Source of the DNA: an uncultured Rothia sp.
GTDB lineage: Bacteria > Actinomycetota > Actinomycetes > Actinomycetales > Micrococcaceae
Assembly (NCBI GenBank): GCA_946221065.1
Contig: CAMIIO010000003.1
Location: forward strand, 124,001-188,000
Direction: 5' to 3'
DNA length: 64,000 bases
The translations under genes and the position numbers were made by a program. Positions 1-6,934 of the stretch are shown here, in pieces (the first letter of the stretch is position 1; every line of letters starts with the position of its first letter). The notes under the pieces were generated by a model that saw nothing but the letters and a program-made list of their open reading frames with translations, searched no databases and was not told the origin of the DNA.

Positions 1-33
1 TTCTTCCACCTGGTGGCAATTACACTGGAGAAC

Positions 34-1434
34 ATGAATACTTTTTCTGAGTCGAGTGTCCCTGTTCCTTCTTCTGCCGTTGTTGCACCGCGTCTGCGGG
101 TGATTGACGTACGCGGTCGGCAGCTTTCTTCCCGTGAGTTGAAGAGTATTGTTCCGCGTCAGGGCAGTGAGTATGTGGGATCGGCTCAGCGGAGCGTTGA
201 TGAGATTTTGGCGCGAGTAAAGTCTGAGGGAGCGCCGTATCTGCGTGAGCTATCCTTACGCTTTGACGGTGTGGGGCAGGACGCGCTACGGGTTCCAGCG
301 GAGGCATTGGAACGTGCTACGGATTCGTTGGACGCTGAGGTTCGGCGGGGCTTAGAGATTGCGATTGAACGCACACGAGCATTTGCACAGGTGCAGCGTC
401 CGGACGATGCCCGGATTGAGGTGGCTCCTGGGGCGGTGCTGGTGCACCGGTGGACGCCGGTGGCTCGGGCGGGTGTGTACGTGCCGGGCGGTCTTGCCGT
501 GTACCCGTCGTCGGTGATTATGAATGTGGTGCCGGCTCAGGCTGCTGGCGTGGAGTCAATTGTGCTGTGTACTCCGCCGCAGAAGGAATTTGATGGTTTA
601 CCACACCCAACCATTCTGGCAGCCGCTCATCTTCTGGGCGTAACGGAAGTGTGGGCTATCGGTGGTGCTCAGGCATTGGGTGCTATGGCATATGGCGTGC
701 ACGATGACGTGGCTGATGCTACCGGGCAAACCCATGTGTTAGAGCCGGTAGATACTATTACCGGACCTGGCAATATTTTTGTGGCGATGGCTAAGCGGGC
801 CCTACAAGGAGTTGTGGGAACCGATGGGGAAGCCGGCACTACCGAAATCTGTGTGCTTGCCGATGAGAGTGCTAATCCGGAATTCGTGGCAACCGATCTG
901 ATTTCTCAGGCAGAACATGACCCGCACGCCGGTTCGGTGCTGGTTACCCACAGTCCCGACGTCGTCGAGCAGGTTCAAGCTGCGATTGCTCGCCGTGCGG
1001 TGGCTACAAAGCATGCCGAGCGAGTCAAGCAAGCTCTTGAAGGAGAGCAATCGGGTGTGGTTTTGACCGATAGCCTGGAGCAGTCTATTGCCGTTGCCGA
1101 TGCTTACGCCGCTGAGCACCTGGAAATCCACACCGAGAACGCCCGTGAGGTTGCCGCGCGCATCCGTAATGCCGGCGCAATTTTTATCGGCTCTTACTCG
1201 CCTGTACCACTGGGAGACTACGCCGCCGGATCCAATCACGTACTGCCTACCGGCGGATCGGCGTCCTTTGCTTCGGGTCTATGCACCACCTCTTTCATGA
1301 AGGCTGTACAGTTAATCGAGTACTCGGAGTCTGCCTTGGCAGAAATCGGTAAGAGTATTGTTGCCGTTGCCGAGAACGAAGATTTGCCCGCCCACGGTGA
1401 AGCCATCACCGCGCGAACCGAAAGTCACCGATAG
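34..1434 (+). CDS. hisD: Histidinol dehydrogenase
   Basis: This enzyme catalyses the last two steps of histidine synthesis, oxidising L-histidinol to L-histidine with NAD+ in the cytosol. Family motifs are visible: GPGNIFVAMAKRAL in the nucleotide region, SQAEHDPHAG (Gln and His zinc ligands, about residues 292-295), AEHLEIHT (catalytic Glu-His pair) and GDYAAGSNHVLPTGG (zinc Asp). From ATG 34 it is 466 aa, about 30 longer than usual, with the excess in a poorly conserved N-terminus. The ATG has a GGAG 3 nt upstream, which is close. An in-frame GTG at 13 is the alternative, and the window starts too near to exclude something further upstream. The nrdR start codon follows the stop codon directly, so the two are cotranscribed. 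The function is secure; the start is not. Confidence 0.93.
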   Translation: MNTFSESSVPVPSSAVVAPRLRVIDVRGRQLSSRELKSIVPRQGSEYVGSAQRSVDEILARVKSEGAPYLRELSLRFDGVGQDALRVPAEALERATDSLDAEVRRGLEIAIERTRAFAQVQRPDDARIEVAPGAVLVHRWTPVARAGVYVPGGLAVYPSSVIMNVVPAQAAGVESIVLCTPPQKEFDGLPHPTILAAAHLLGVTEVWAIGGAQALGAMAYGVHDDVADATGQTHVLEPVDTITGPGNIFVAMAKRALQGVVGTDGEAGTTEICVLADESANPEFVATDLISQAEHDPHAGSVLVTHSPDVVEQVQAAIARRAVATKHAERVKQALEGEQSGVVLTDSLEQSIAVADAYAAEHLEIHTENAREVAARIRNAGAIFIGSYSPVPLGDYAAGSNHVLPTGGSASFASGLCTTSFMKAVQLIEYSESALAEIGKSIVAVAENEDLPAHGEAITARTESHR

Positions 1435-1980
1435 ATGATTTGTCCTTATTGCCGCCACCCAGATTCCCGCGTTGTCGATTCCCGAACCACGGACGACGGC
1501 GCGGCTATCCGACGACGGCGGCAATGTACCGAGTGCGGCAAGCGGTTCTCTACGGTAGAGACAACCTCGGTTTCTGTGATTAAGCGGTCGGGGGTAACCG
1601 AGCCTTTCAACCGCCAAAAGATTATTACCGGTGTGCGCAAAGCCTGCCAGGGGCGTCCTGTCTCCCAGGATGATCTTGCAAAGCTTGCGCAGGAGGTGGA
1701 GGAGCGGATTCGTGCTCGCGGCCTGGCAGAGATCGATGCACACGAAGTGGGGCTAACCATCCTGGAACCGCTCTCTCAATTGGACGCGGTGGCGTATTTG
1801 CGTTTTGCCAGCGTATACCAGGCTTTTGAAGATCTTGAGGATTTTGAGCGGGCTATCGCTGATTTGCGAAAGAACCGTGTGCAAGCCCCTCAAACTGACG
1901 CTGAGGTCTCACCGGCGTTGCAGAACACTCAAAAATCTGAGACTGATTCTGATGGATCGGATCAGCCCACGCTACTCTAA
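1435..1980 (+). CDS. nrdR: Transcriptional repressor NrdR
   Basis: NrdR is a nucleotide-sensing repressor of ribonucleotide reductase genes. The N-terminus is a zinc ribbon with Cys3, Cys6, Cys31 and Cys34 (CPYC...CTEC), followed by an RRRR basic patch used in DNA binding. An ATP-cone domain covers about residues 46-136 (VIKRSGVTEPFNRQKI onwards). The protein is 181 aa, against roughly 150-160 for the family, because of a polar acidic tail after about residue 145. Its ATG abuts the hisD stop codon with no gap, so translation is probably coupled. No NrdR box or nrd gene was noticed in this window, so its targets lie elsewhere. Confidence 0.95.
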   Translation: MICPYCRHPDSRVVDSRTTDDGAAIRRRRQCTECGKRFSTVETTSVSVIKRSGVTEPFNRQKIITGVRKACQGRPVSQDDLAKLAQEVEERIRARGLAEIDAHEVGLTILEPLSQLDAVAYLRFASVYQAFEDLEDFERAIADLRKNRVQAPQTDAEVSPALQNTQKSETDSDGSDQPTLL

Positions 1981-1998
1981 GATCGTTTAAAGTATAGA

Positions 1999-2038
1999 AA
2001 AGCCGGTGCGAACTCATCTGTGGGTTTGCACCGGCTTT
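1999..2038 (+). terminator. Terminator after nrdR
   Basis: A 15-bp stem (arms 1999-2013 and 2024-2038, one G-T wobble) with a 10-nt loop lies 18 nt after the nrdR stop codon. It also sits just past the stop of the convergent ppgK gene. The right arm ends in CTTT without a longer U-run, so termination strength is uncertain. Confidence 0.7.
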
Positions 2039-2051
2039 GAATTATCTCATC

Positions 2052-2930
2052 CTAACTTTTTGCTTCTTCGGCAGCCTGAGCGGCGAGCGCTTCATCTGCG
2101 GCGCGCCATCCTGCTGCCCAGAGTGCTGCGCCAACGATGCCGGCGTTGTTGCGCAGAGTTGCCATAACAATGGGGGTGTGGATGTCTTGTTCAAAATGTG
2201 GCAGGAATTTATCGGGGTTCTTTGAGATACCGCCGCCGATGATAAAGAGGTCGGGGGAGAAGAGTGCTTCTAGGTGGGTGAAGTAGCGGCGTAGGCGTTT
2301 GCCGTATTTTTTCCAGGAGAGTTCATCGCGTTCGCGGGCGCGTGCGGAGGCGCGGGTTTCGGCGTCTTCGCCGTCGATTTCGAGGTGTCCTAGTTCGGTG
2401 TTGGGTATGAGTTGTCCGTTGATGATGAGTGCGGAACCGATGCCTGTGCCCAGGGTGATGACGGCGATGAGTCCGTCTTGGTCTTTGCCTTGGCCGTAGT
2501 GGGCTTCTGCCAGTCCTGCGGCGTCGGCGTCGTTGAGTGCGTGGACGGGGCGGCCTTTTAGGGCTTGGCTCATGATGCCTTCGAGGTCTGCTCTGATCCA
2601 GCTTTCGTCTACGTTGGCGGCGGAGAGGGTGGTGCCGTTTTTGACGATGGCGGGGAAGTCGATGCCGATGGCGGAGTGGGGTTCTGGTGCGAGCTGGCGG
2701 GATTGGAGTTCGGCGACGATATGTGCTACTACGTCGGCGCAGGCTTGTGGGGTTGCTGGGGAGGGTGTGGGGATGCGGAATCGGTCGGAGACGAGGTTTC
2801 CGGTGCGGATATCGACGATTCCGCCTTTCATTCCGGTTCCGCCGATATCAATGCCGATGGCGAGGTCTGCTGGGGTTAGTGAGGTGAGTTCTATTTGGTG
2901 TTCAAGGGTTTCGGCTATGGTTTCTGTCAT
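2052..2930 (-). CDS. ppgK: Polyphosphate glucokinase (ROK family)
   Basis: It phosphorylates glucose to glucose-6-phosphate using inorganic polyphosphate or ATP, feeding glycolysis in the cytosol. The ROK phosphate-1 motif AIGIDIGGTGMKGG is near residues 25-38. HALNDADAAGLAEA carries the catalytic Asp region, VITLGTGIGSALI the second phosphate loop, and SPDLFIIGGGISK is typical of PpgK rather than general ROK kinases. I chose ATG 2930 (292 aa). An upstream GTG at 2960 adds ten residues unlike the family and has no better ribosome site. It lies 63 nt after map on the same strand and is probably cotranscribed. The coding strand is strongly C-rich relative to G (see findings). Confidence 0.92.
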   Translation of the reverse strand: MTETIAETLEHQIELTSLTPADLAIGIDIGGTGMKGGIVDIRTGNLVSDRFRIPTPSPATPQACADVVAHIVAELQSRQLAPEPHSAIGIDFPAIVKNGTTLSAANVDESWIRADLEGIMSQALKGRPVHALNDADAAGLAEAHYGQGKDQDGLIAVITLGTGIGSALIINGQLIPNTELGHLEIDGEDAETRASARARERDELSWKKYGKRLRRYFTHLEALFSPDLFIIGGGISKNPDKFLPHFEQDIHTPIVMATLRNNAGIVGAALWAAGWRAADEALAAQAAEEAKS

Positions 2931-2993
2931 GAAAAATTCTTTCGGGTGACTGGTTAGCACTGTGGGGGTGCGAAGTGTGGTGTGTGGATGTGT

Positions 2994-3908
2994 TTATGCT
3001 TCGCTGGGTAGGGTGAGGATGTCGGCGCCGTCTTCGGTGACGACGAGGGTGTGTTCGAATTGGGCGGTGCGTTTGCGGTCGCGGGTTACTACGGTCCAGT
3101 CGTCGTCCCACATGTCCCATTCGATGGTGCCGAGTGTGAGCATGGGTTCGATGGTGAAGATCATGCCTACTTTCATTTCGGTGTTGTAGGCGGGGGCTGC
3201 GTCGTAGTGGGGCACGATGAGTCCGGAGTGAAATTCGCGCCCGACGCCGTGGCCGGTGAAGTCGCGGACGACTCCGTAGCCGAAGCGGGCGGCGTATTTT
3301 TCGATGACGCGTCCGATGACGTTGATTTCGCGGCCGGGTTTGACGGCTTTGATAGCTCGGCGTAGGGATTCTTCGGTGCGTTCAACGAGTAGGCGGGATT
3401 CTTCGTCGACGTTGCCGATGAGTAGGGTTTTGTTGGTGTCGCCGTGGACGTTGTTTTTGTAGGCGGTGACGTCGAGGTTAAGGATGTCGCCGTCTTCGAG
3501 GAGGGTGGAGTCGGGGATGCCGTGGCAGATGACTTCGTTGAGGGAGGTGCAGACGCTTTTGGTGTAGCCGCGGTAGTCAACGGTGGAGGGGTAGGCGCCG
3601 TGGTCGCAGATGTATTCGTGGATGAGTACGTCAATCTGGTTGGTGGTGGTTCCTGGGACGGCGATCTTGGCTGCTTCCATGATGGCGTTGGCGGCGATGG
3701 TGCCGGATTCGCGAACGAGTTCAATTTCTTCGGGGGTGTAGATGTTGGAGTCGTTGCCCTCGTTGGCTTCTGCTTTGCCTACGTATTCGGGGCGTTCGAT
3801 ATGTGCGGGCACGGGCCGCTGGGGTGCGATGACGCCGGGGCGTAGGTTGCCCAGGGGGGCTTTGCCGGGTTCTGCGGGCAGGTTATGTGAAGAATTTTTT
3901 TGAGCCAT
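2994..3908 (-). CDS. map: Type I methionine aminopeptidase
   Basis: It removes the initiator methionine from nascent proteins using a dinuclear metal centre. The pita-bread fold metal ligands are visible: two Asp in LDVTAYKNNVHGDTNKT, His in TGHGVGREFHSG, Glu in TIEPML and Glu in QFEHTLVVTEDG. The protein is 304 aa, longer than the E. coli enzyme because of an N-terminal extension of about 45 aa before the catalytic domain, as in other actinobacterial MetAPs. The start at 3908 has no Shine-Dalgarno but has TAAGAT 7 nt upstream, suggesting a leaderless transcript. ppgK follows downstream. Confidence 0.94.
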   Translation of the reverse strand: MAQKNSSHNLPAEPGKAPLGNLRPGVIAPQRPVPAHIERPEYVGKAEANEGNDSNIYTPEEIELVRESGTIAANAIMEAAKIAVPGTTTNQIDVLIHEYICDHGAYPSTVDYRGYTKSVCTSLNEVICHGIPDSTLLEDGDILNLDVTAYKNNVHGDTNKTLLIGNVDEESRLLVERTEESLRRAIKAVKPGREINVIGRVIEKYAARFGYGVVRDFTGHGVGREFHSGLIVPHYDAAPAYNTEMKVGMIFTIEPMLTLGTIEWDMWDDDWTVVTRDRKRTAQFEHTLVVTEDGADILTLPSEA

Positions 3909-3915
3909 AGTGTTT

Positions 3916-3921
3916 ATCTTA
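3916..3921 (-). promoter_or_regulatory. Putative -10 element of map (leaderless)
   Basis: TAAGAT on the minus strand ends 7 nt before the map ATG, where no Shine-Dalgarno is present. The spacing would put the first transcribed base at or next to the start codon. No convincing -35 hexamer was identified. Confidence 0.55.
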
Positions 3922-4053
3922 AACCTTATTGCGGGATATCAAGGTAGTGCTCGGTGGAATGTTTGTGGATAGCGTAGTGGTAGCCAGTAGACTGATCTTT
4001 AGTGGGATGTTTATGATCTTCCCGGTGAAGAATTAATGTTTTAAGGAGTTATT

Positions 4054-4257
4054 GTGGCTGTTTCTGATTTTACCCCTGGCCCTCATGACGAGCAGTTTTG
4101 GTATAACCTGCAAACTGGCGCCGTGGAGCGTGGGGCGCAGGATATTGCCTCTCATTTGTGGGGGCCTTTTGCTACCGAAGCTGAGGCTCAAAACGCGATG
4201 AAGAAGGCTCAAGAGCGCAATGAGGCTTGGGATAATGATTCGAAGTGGAATGATTAG
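4054..4257 (+). CDS. Small SPOR-like protein, 67 aa
   Basis: This is a short soluble protein found in many actinobacteria next to map and panB, usually annotated as a SPOR domain-containing or hypothetical protein. The sequence begins with a YN-x-x-T-G-A-V motif and has the pattern LWGPFATEAEAQNAMKKAQERN, resembling the end of a SPOR repeat (G-P-F-x-T-x-x-E-A-x-x-A). There is no signal peptide or membrane segment, so a peptidoglycan-binding role is doubtful. The GTG start at 4054 has AAGGAG at 4043-4048. It is monocistronic, ending before a very strong inverted repeat. Function unknown. Confidence 0.8.
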   Translation: MAVSDFTPGPHDEQFWYNLQTGAVERGAQDIASHLWGPFATEAEAQNAMKKAQERNEAWDNDSKWND

Positions 4258-4270
4258 TCTTATTCTGTGG

Positions 4271-4326
4271 TGAAGCGTTAAAAATGGTCGAAAATCGTGC
4301 GATTTTCGACCATTTTTAACGCTTCA
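4271..4326. terminator. 27-bp perfect inverted repeat, bidirectional terminator
   Basis: Arms 4271-4297 and 4300-4326 are exactly complementary over 27 bp with a 2-nt spacer. The stem includes A4-5 and T4-5 runs in both arms. It lies between the convergent small SPOR-like gene (ends 4257) and panB (ends 4343), with 13 and 16 nt to spare, so it can terminate both. It is unusually long and perfect for a terminator. Confidence 0.85.
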
Positions 4327-4342
4327 ACGAAAAGAGTAGGGG

Positions 4343-5278
4343 CTAGTTGCGGAACTGGTGCTCTTCTGCCGGGTAGGCACCTGAACGAACGTCGGCGCGG
4401 TACTGCGCGGCGGCGTCGGAGAGTGTCTCAAAAAGGTTGGCATATTGTTTGACGAAGCGCGCCATCTTGCCCTGGCGTAATCCCATGGCGTCCTGCCATA
4501 CGAGTACCTGCCCGGTGGTTGCACCGCCGGCACCAATACCGATGGTGGGGATTTGTAGCGCGGTATCTACCTGCGCGGCGACGTCGGAGGTGAGCATCTC
4601 CATGAGCACACAGAAAGCTCCGGCTTGTTCCATGAGCTGCGCAGTGTGGATAACCTGTTGTCCGGAGTCTCCGCGTCCTTGGACGCGGTAGCCACCTAGA
4701 GCGTGTTCGGATTGTGGGGTGAACCCGATATGGGCAATCGCCGGAATACCGGCGGCAACTACGGCACGAACGTGCTCGGCGTAGGAGTCGTTAACCTCCA
4801 TTTTGACGGCGTGCGCGCCGCCTTCTTTCATCATTCGTGCAGCCGATGCCACCGCCTGCTCTGGAGAAACCTGATACGAGCCAAAGGGGAGGTCAGCTAC
4901 CACGAGAGCACGAGAGGATCCGCGGACGACGGCGCCCACCAGTGGGATCATCTCATCGAGAGTGATAGCGAGGGTTGATTCGTGCCCGAGCACGTTATTT
5001 CCGGCAGAATCACCCACGAGCAACAGTTCGATACCTGCCTGATCGAAAATCTGCGCCGTCAAAAAGTCGTAGCAGGTGAGCATAGCAAACTTTTCGCCCT
5101 GCTCCTTGGCCTGGCGCAGGTGTACGGTACGTACCTTTCGCACCCCATCGAGGACCCCCTGCGCTGGTGCCGGCTTATCCTGAACGGAATCTGCCGCGGC
5201 AGCAGAAGCAGAGTAAGGCGCGGTTTCTTCTGCACCCTGGGTAGGCTGAACCTGAGAGGAATCATTAGTTGAAGTCAT
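4343..5278 (-). CDS. panB: 3-methyl-2-oxobutanoate hydroxymethyltransferase
   Basis: PanB transfers a hydroxymethyl group from methylene-tetrahydrofolate to 2-oxoisovalerate, making ketopantoate for pantothenate and CoA. Recognisable motifs are LTCYDFLTAQIFDQAG, LVGDSAGNNVLGHEST (magnesium Asp region), AHIGFTPQS, the catalytic Glu region LMEMLTSDV and IGIGAGGATTGQVLVWQD. From ATG 5278 it is 311 aa. About 45 N-terminal residues rich in Ala, Ser and Pro precede the conserved barrel. No Shine-Dalgarno is present, but TAAAAT lies 7 nt before the ATG. No other pantothenate gene is nearby. Confidence 0.94.
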   Translation of the reverse strand: MTSTNDSSQVQPTQGAEETAPYSASAAAADSVQDKPAPAQGVLDGVRKVRTVHLRQAKEQGEKFAMLTCYDFLTAQIFDQAGIELLLVGDSAGNNVLGHESTLAITLDEMIPLVGAVVRGSSRALVVADLPFGSYQVSPEQAVASAARMMKEGGAHAVKMEVNDSYAEHVRAVVAAGIPAIAHIGFTPQSEHALGGYRVQGRGDSGQQVIHTAQLMEQAGAFCVLMEMLTSDVAAQVDTALQIPTIGIGAGGATTGQVLVWQDAMGLRQGKMARFVKQYANLFETLSDAAAQYRADVRSGAYPAEEHQFRN

Positions 5279-5285
5279 AGTAAAA

Positions 5286-5291
5286 ATTTTA
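5286..5291 (-). promoter_or_regulatory. Putative -10 element of panB (leaderless)
   Basis: TAAAAT on the minus strand ends 7 nt before the chosen panB ATG, which lacks a Shine-Dalgarno. This supports the start at 5278 over the upstream in-frame candidate at 5332. Confidence 0.5.
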
Positions 5292-5346
5292 CTAGTACCG
5301 CCACAAGCAGCTGAAGCTACTGTGGTGAACATGAAATATGCGCAGA

Positions 5347-5384
5347 ATTATCACAGCATTACAACAGTGTTACGTCGTAAAAAA
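5347..5384 (+). promoter_or_regulatory. Weak GlnR-like 11-bp periodic boxes upstream of glnA2
   Basis: Pentamers ATTAT, ATTAC, GTTAC and AAAAA are each separated by exactly 6 nt, 115-152 bp before the glnA2 ATG. The third box fits the GlnR consensus GTnAC perfectly and the others partly. Suggestive only; see the much better site upstream of glnA1. Confidence 0.3.
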
Positions 5385-5498
5385 GGTGCGCAAAGACTCC
5401 TGAACCTCCATAACCTTATAGAGTGATGAGTAGAGAAAAGTGTCACTAGCTACCTCACCAAACAGCTACGGTGCGGGCACCGGTACTAAAGGAGCGTT

Positions 5499-6839
5499 AT
5501 GGATCGCCAACAAGAATTCGTGCTACGAACTATTGAAGAAAGAGACGTACGTTTTGTACGCATGTGGTTTACCGACGTGGTAGGCACTCTCAAATCAGTG
5601 GCACTAGCACCGGCAGAAGTGGAGAGCGCTTTTGCCGAGGGGCTAGGCTTTGACGGCTCATCCATTGAAGGGCTATCTCGTATCTATGAATCGGATATGC
5701 TACTTCAACCTGACCCCTCATCCTTCCAGATTCTCCCCTGGCGAGGAGACGAAATCCCCACCTCCCGCATGTTCTGCGACATCCTCACCCCCGACGGCGA
5801 ACCTAGCTCTTCCGATACCCGAGGCGTCCTCAAACGAACCCTCGAAAAAGCAGCCAACATGGGATTCACCTGCTACACCGCACCCGAAATCGAGTTCTAT
5901 CTACTCAAATCGGCAGAACTCAACAACCAGGGCGTCCCCGTCCCCGTCGATAGCGAATCTTACTTTGACCACACCCCCGGCGGCGTCGTCCAAGATTTTC
6001 GCCGCACCGCCGTCACCATGCTCGAAGAAATGGGAATTTCCGTAGAATTTTCCCATCACGAAGCCGGTCCCGGCCAAAACGAAATTGACTTACGCCACGC
6101 CGACGCCCTACAAACCGCAGATAACATCATGACCTTCCGCACCATCATCAAAGAGGTTGCACTCTCCGAAGGCGTATACGCAACATTCATGCCCAAACCC
6201 TTCTCCGATCACCCCGGATCCGGAATGCACACCCATTTCTCCCTCTTTGAAGGAGACACCAACGCATTCTTTGAAGCAGGATCCGAGTTCCAACTCTCCC
6301 GCACCGCCCGACACTTCATTGCCGGCATCCTCAAACACGCCCCCGAATTCACAGCCGTCACCAACCAATTTGTGAACTCCTACAAACGTCTCTGGGGCGG
6401 GGGAGAAGCACCCGCCTACGTTTCCTGGGGACACAACAACCGCTCAGCCCTGGTACGAGTACCCCTCTACAAACCCAACAAAATGCAATCAGCCCGCATC
6501 GAATACCGCGGGCTAGACTCAGCAACCAACCCCTACCTTGCCTACTCGGTAATCCTCAGCGCCGGACTCAAAGGCATCGAAAACGAATACGAGCTAGCAC
6601 CAGAAGTCACCGAAGACCTCCAAGCCATGAGCTCCGCAGAACGCCGCGCCATGGGATACCACTCCCTACCCAGCTCACTCCAAGAAGCCATCGACCGCGC
6701 CGAAGACTCCGACTTCCTCGCAGAAACCCTCGGCGAATCCGTCTTTGAGCAATTCCTCCGCAACAAACGCAACGACTGGGAAGCCTACCGATCCGAAGTC
6801 ACCCCCTATGAACTAAAAAACAGCCTCGGAATCCTCTAA
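5499..6839 (+). CDS. glnA2: Type I glutamine synthetase, GlnA2-like
   Basis: It joins ammonium to glutamate with ATP to form glutamine. At 446 aa it is shorter than glnA1, and it carries the family signatures GLGFDGSSIEGL, EIEFYLL, GSGMHTHFSLF and RIEYRGLDSATNPYLAYSVIL. In the region where GlnA1 has the adenylylated Tyr in a DLYELP loop this protein has ENEYELAPEVTED, without that motif, so it is probably not controlled by GlnE. The start has AAAGGAG at 5488-5494. glnE follows after a 95-nt gap on the same strand, the arrangement seen in mycobacteria. Which substrate it uses in vivo cannot be told from sequence, since some GlnA2-class enzymes have other roles. Confidence 0.9.
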   Translation: MDRQQEFVLRTIEERDVRFVRMWFTDVVGTLKSVALAPAEVESAFAEGLGFDGSSIEGLSRIYESDMLLQPDPSSFQILPWRGDEIPTSRMFCDILTPDGEPSSSDTRGVLKRTLEKAANMGFTCYTAPEIEFYLLKSAELNNQGVPVPVDSESYFDHTPGGVVQDFRRTAVTMLEEMGISVEFSHHEAGPGQNEIDLRHADALQTADNIMTFRTIIKEVALSEGVYATFMPKPFSDHPGSGMHTHFSLFEGDTNAFFEAGSEFQLSRTARHFIAGILKHAPEFTAVTNQFVNSYKRLWGGGEAPAYVSWGHNNRSALVRVPLYKPNKMQSARIEYRGLDSATNPYLAYSVILSAGLKGIENEYELAPEVTEDLQAMSSAERRAMGYHSLPSSLQEAIDRAEDSDFLAETLGESVFEQFLRNKRNDWEAYRSEVTPYELKNSLGIL

Positions 6840-6934
6840 CTCCCATACCGCACCCGGCGTCCTGCCCACACAACACCCGCAGGACGCCGGAACAATACCA
6901 CCGCACGGCCAGCGGCGTGAAAGGACACCTACCC

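Noticed and set aside
3173..3724. Minus-strand frame of 183 aa overlapping map
   Set aside because: It reads an alternative frame of map and is made of Ser/Pro/Thr low-complexity typical of a shadow frame.
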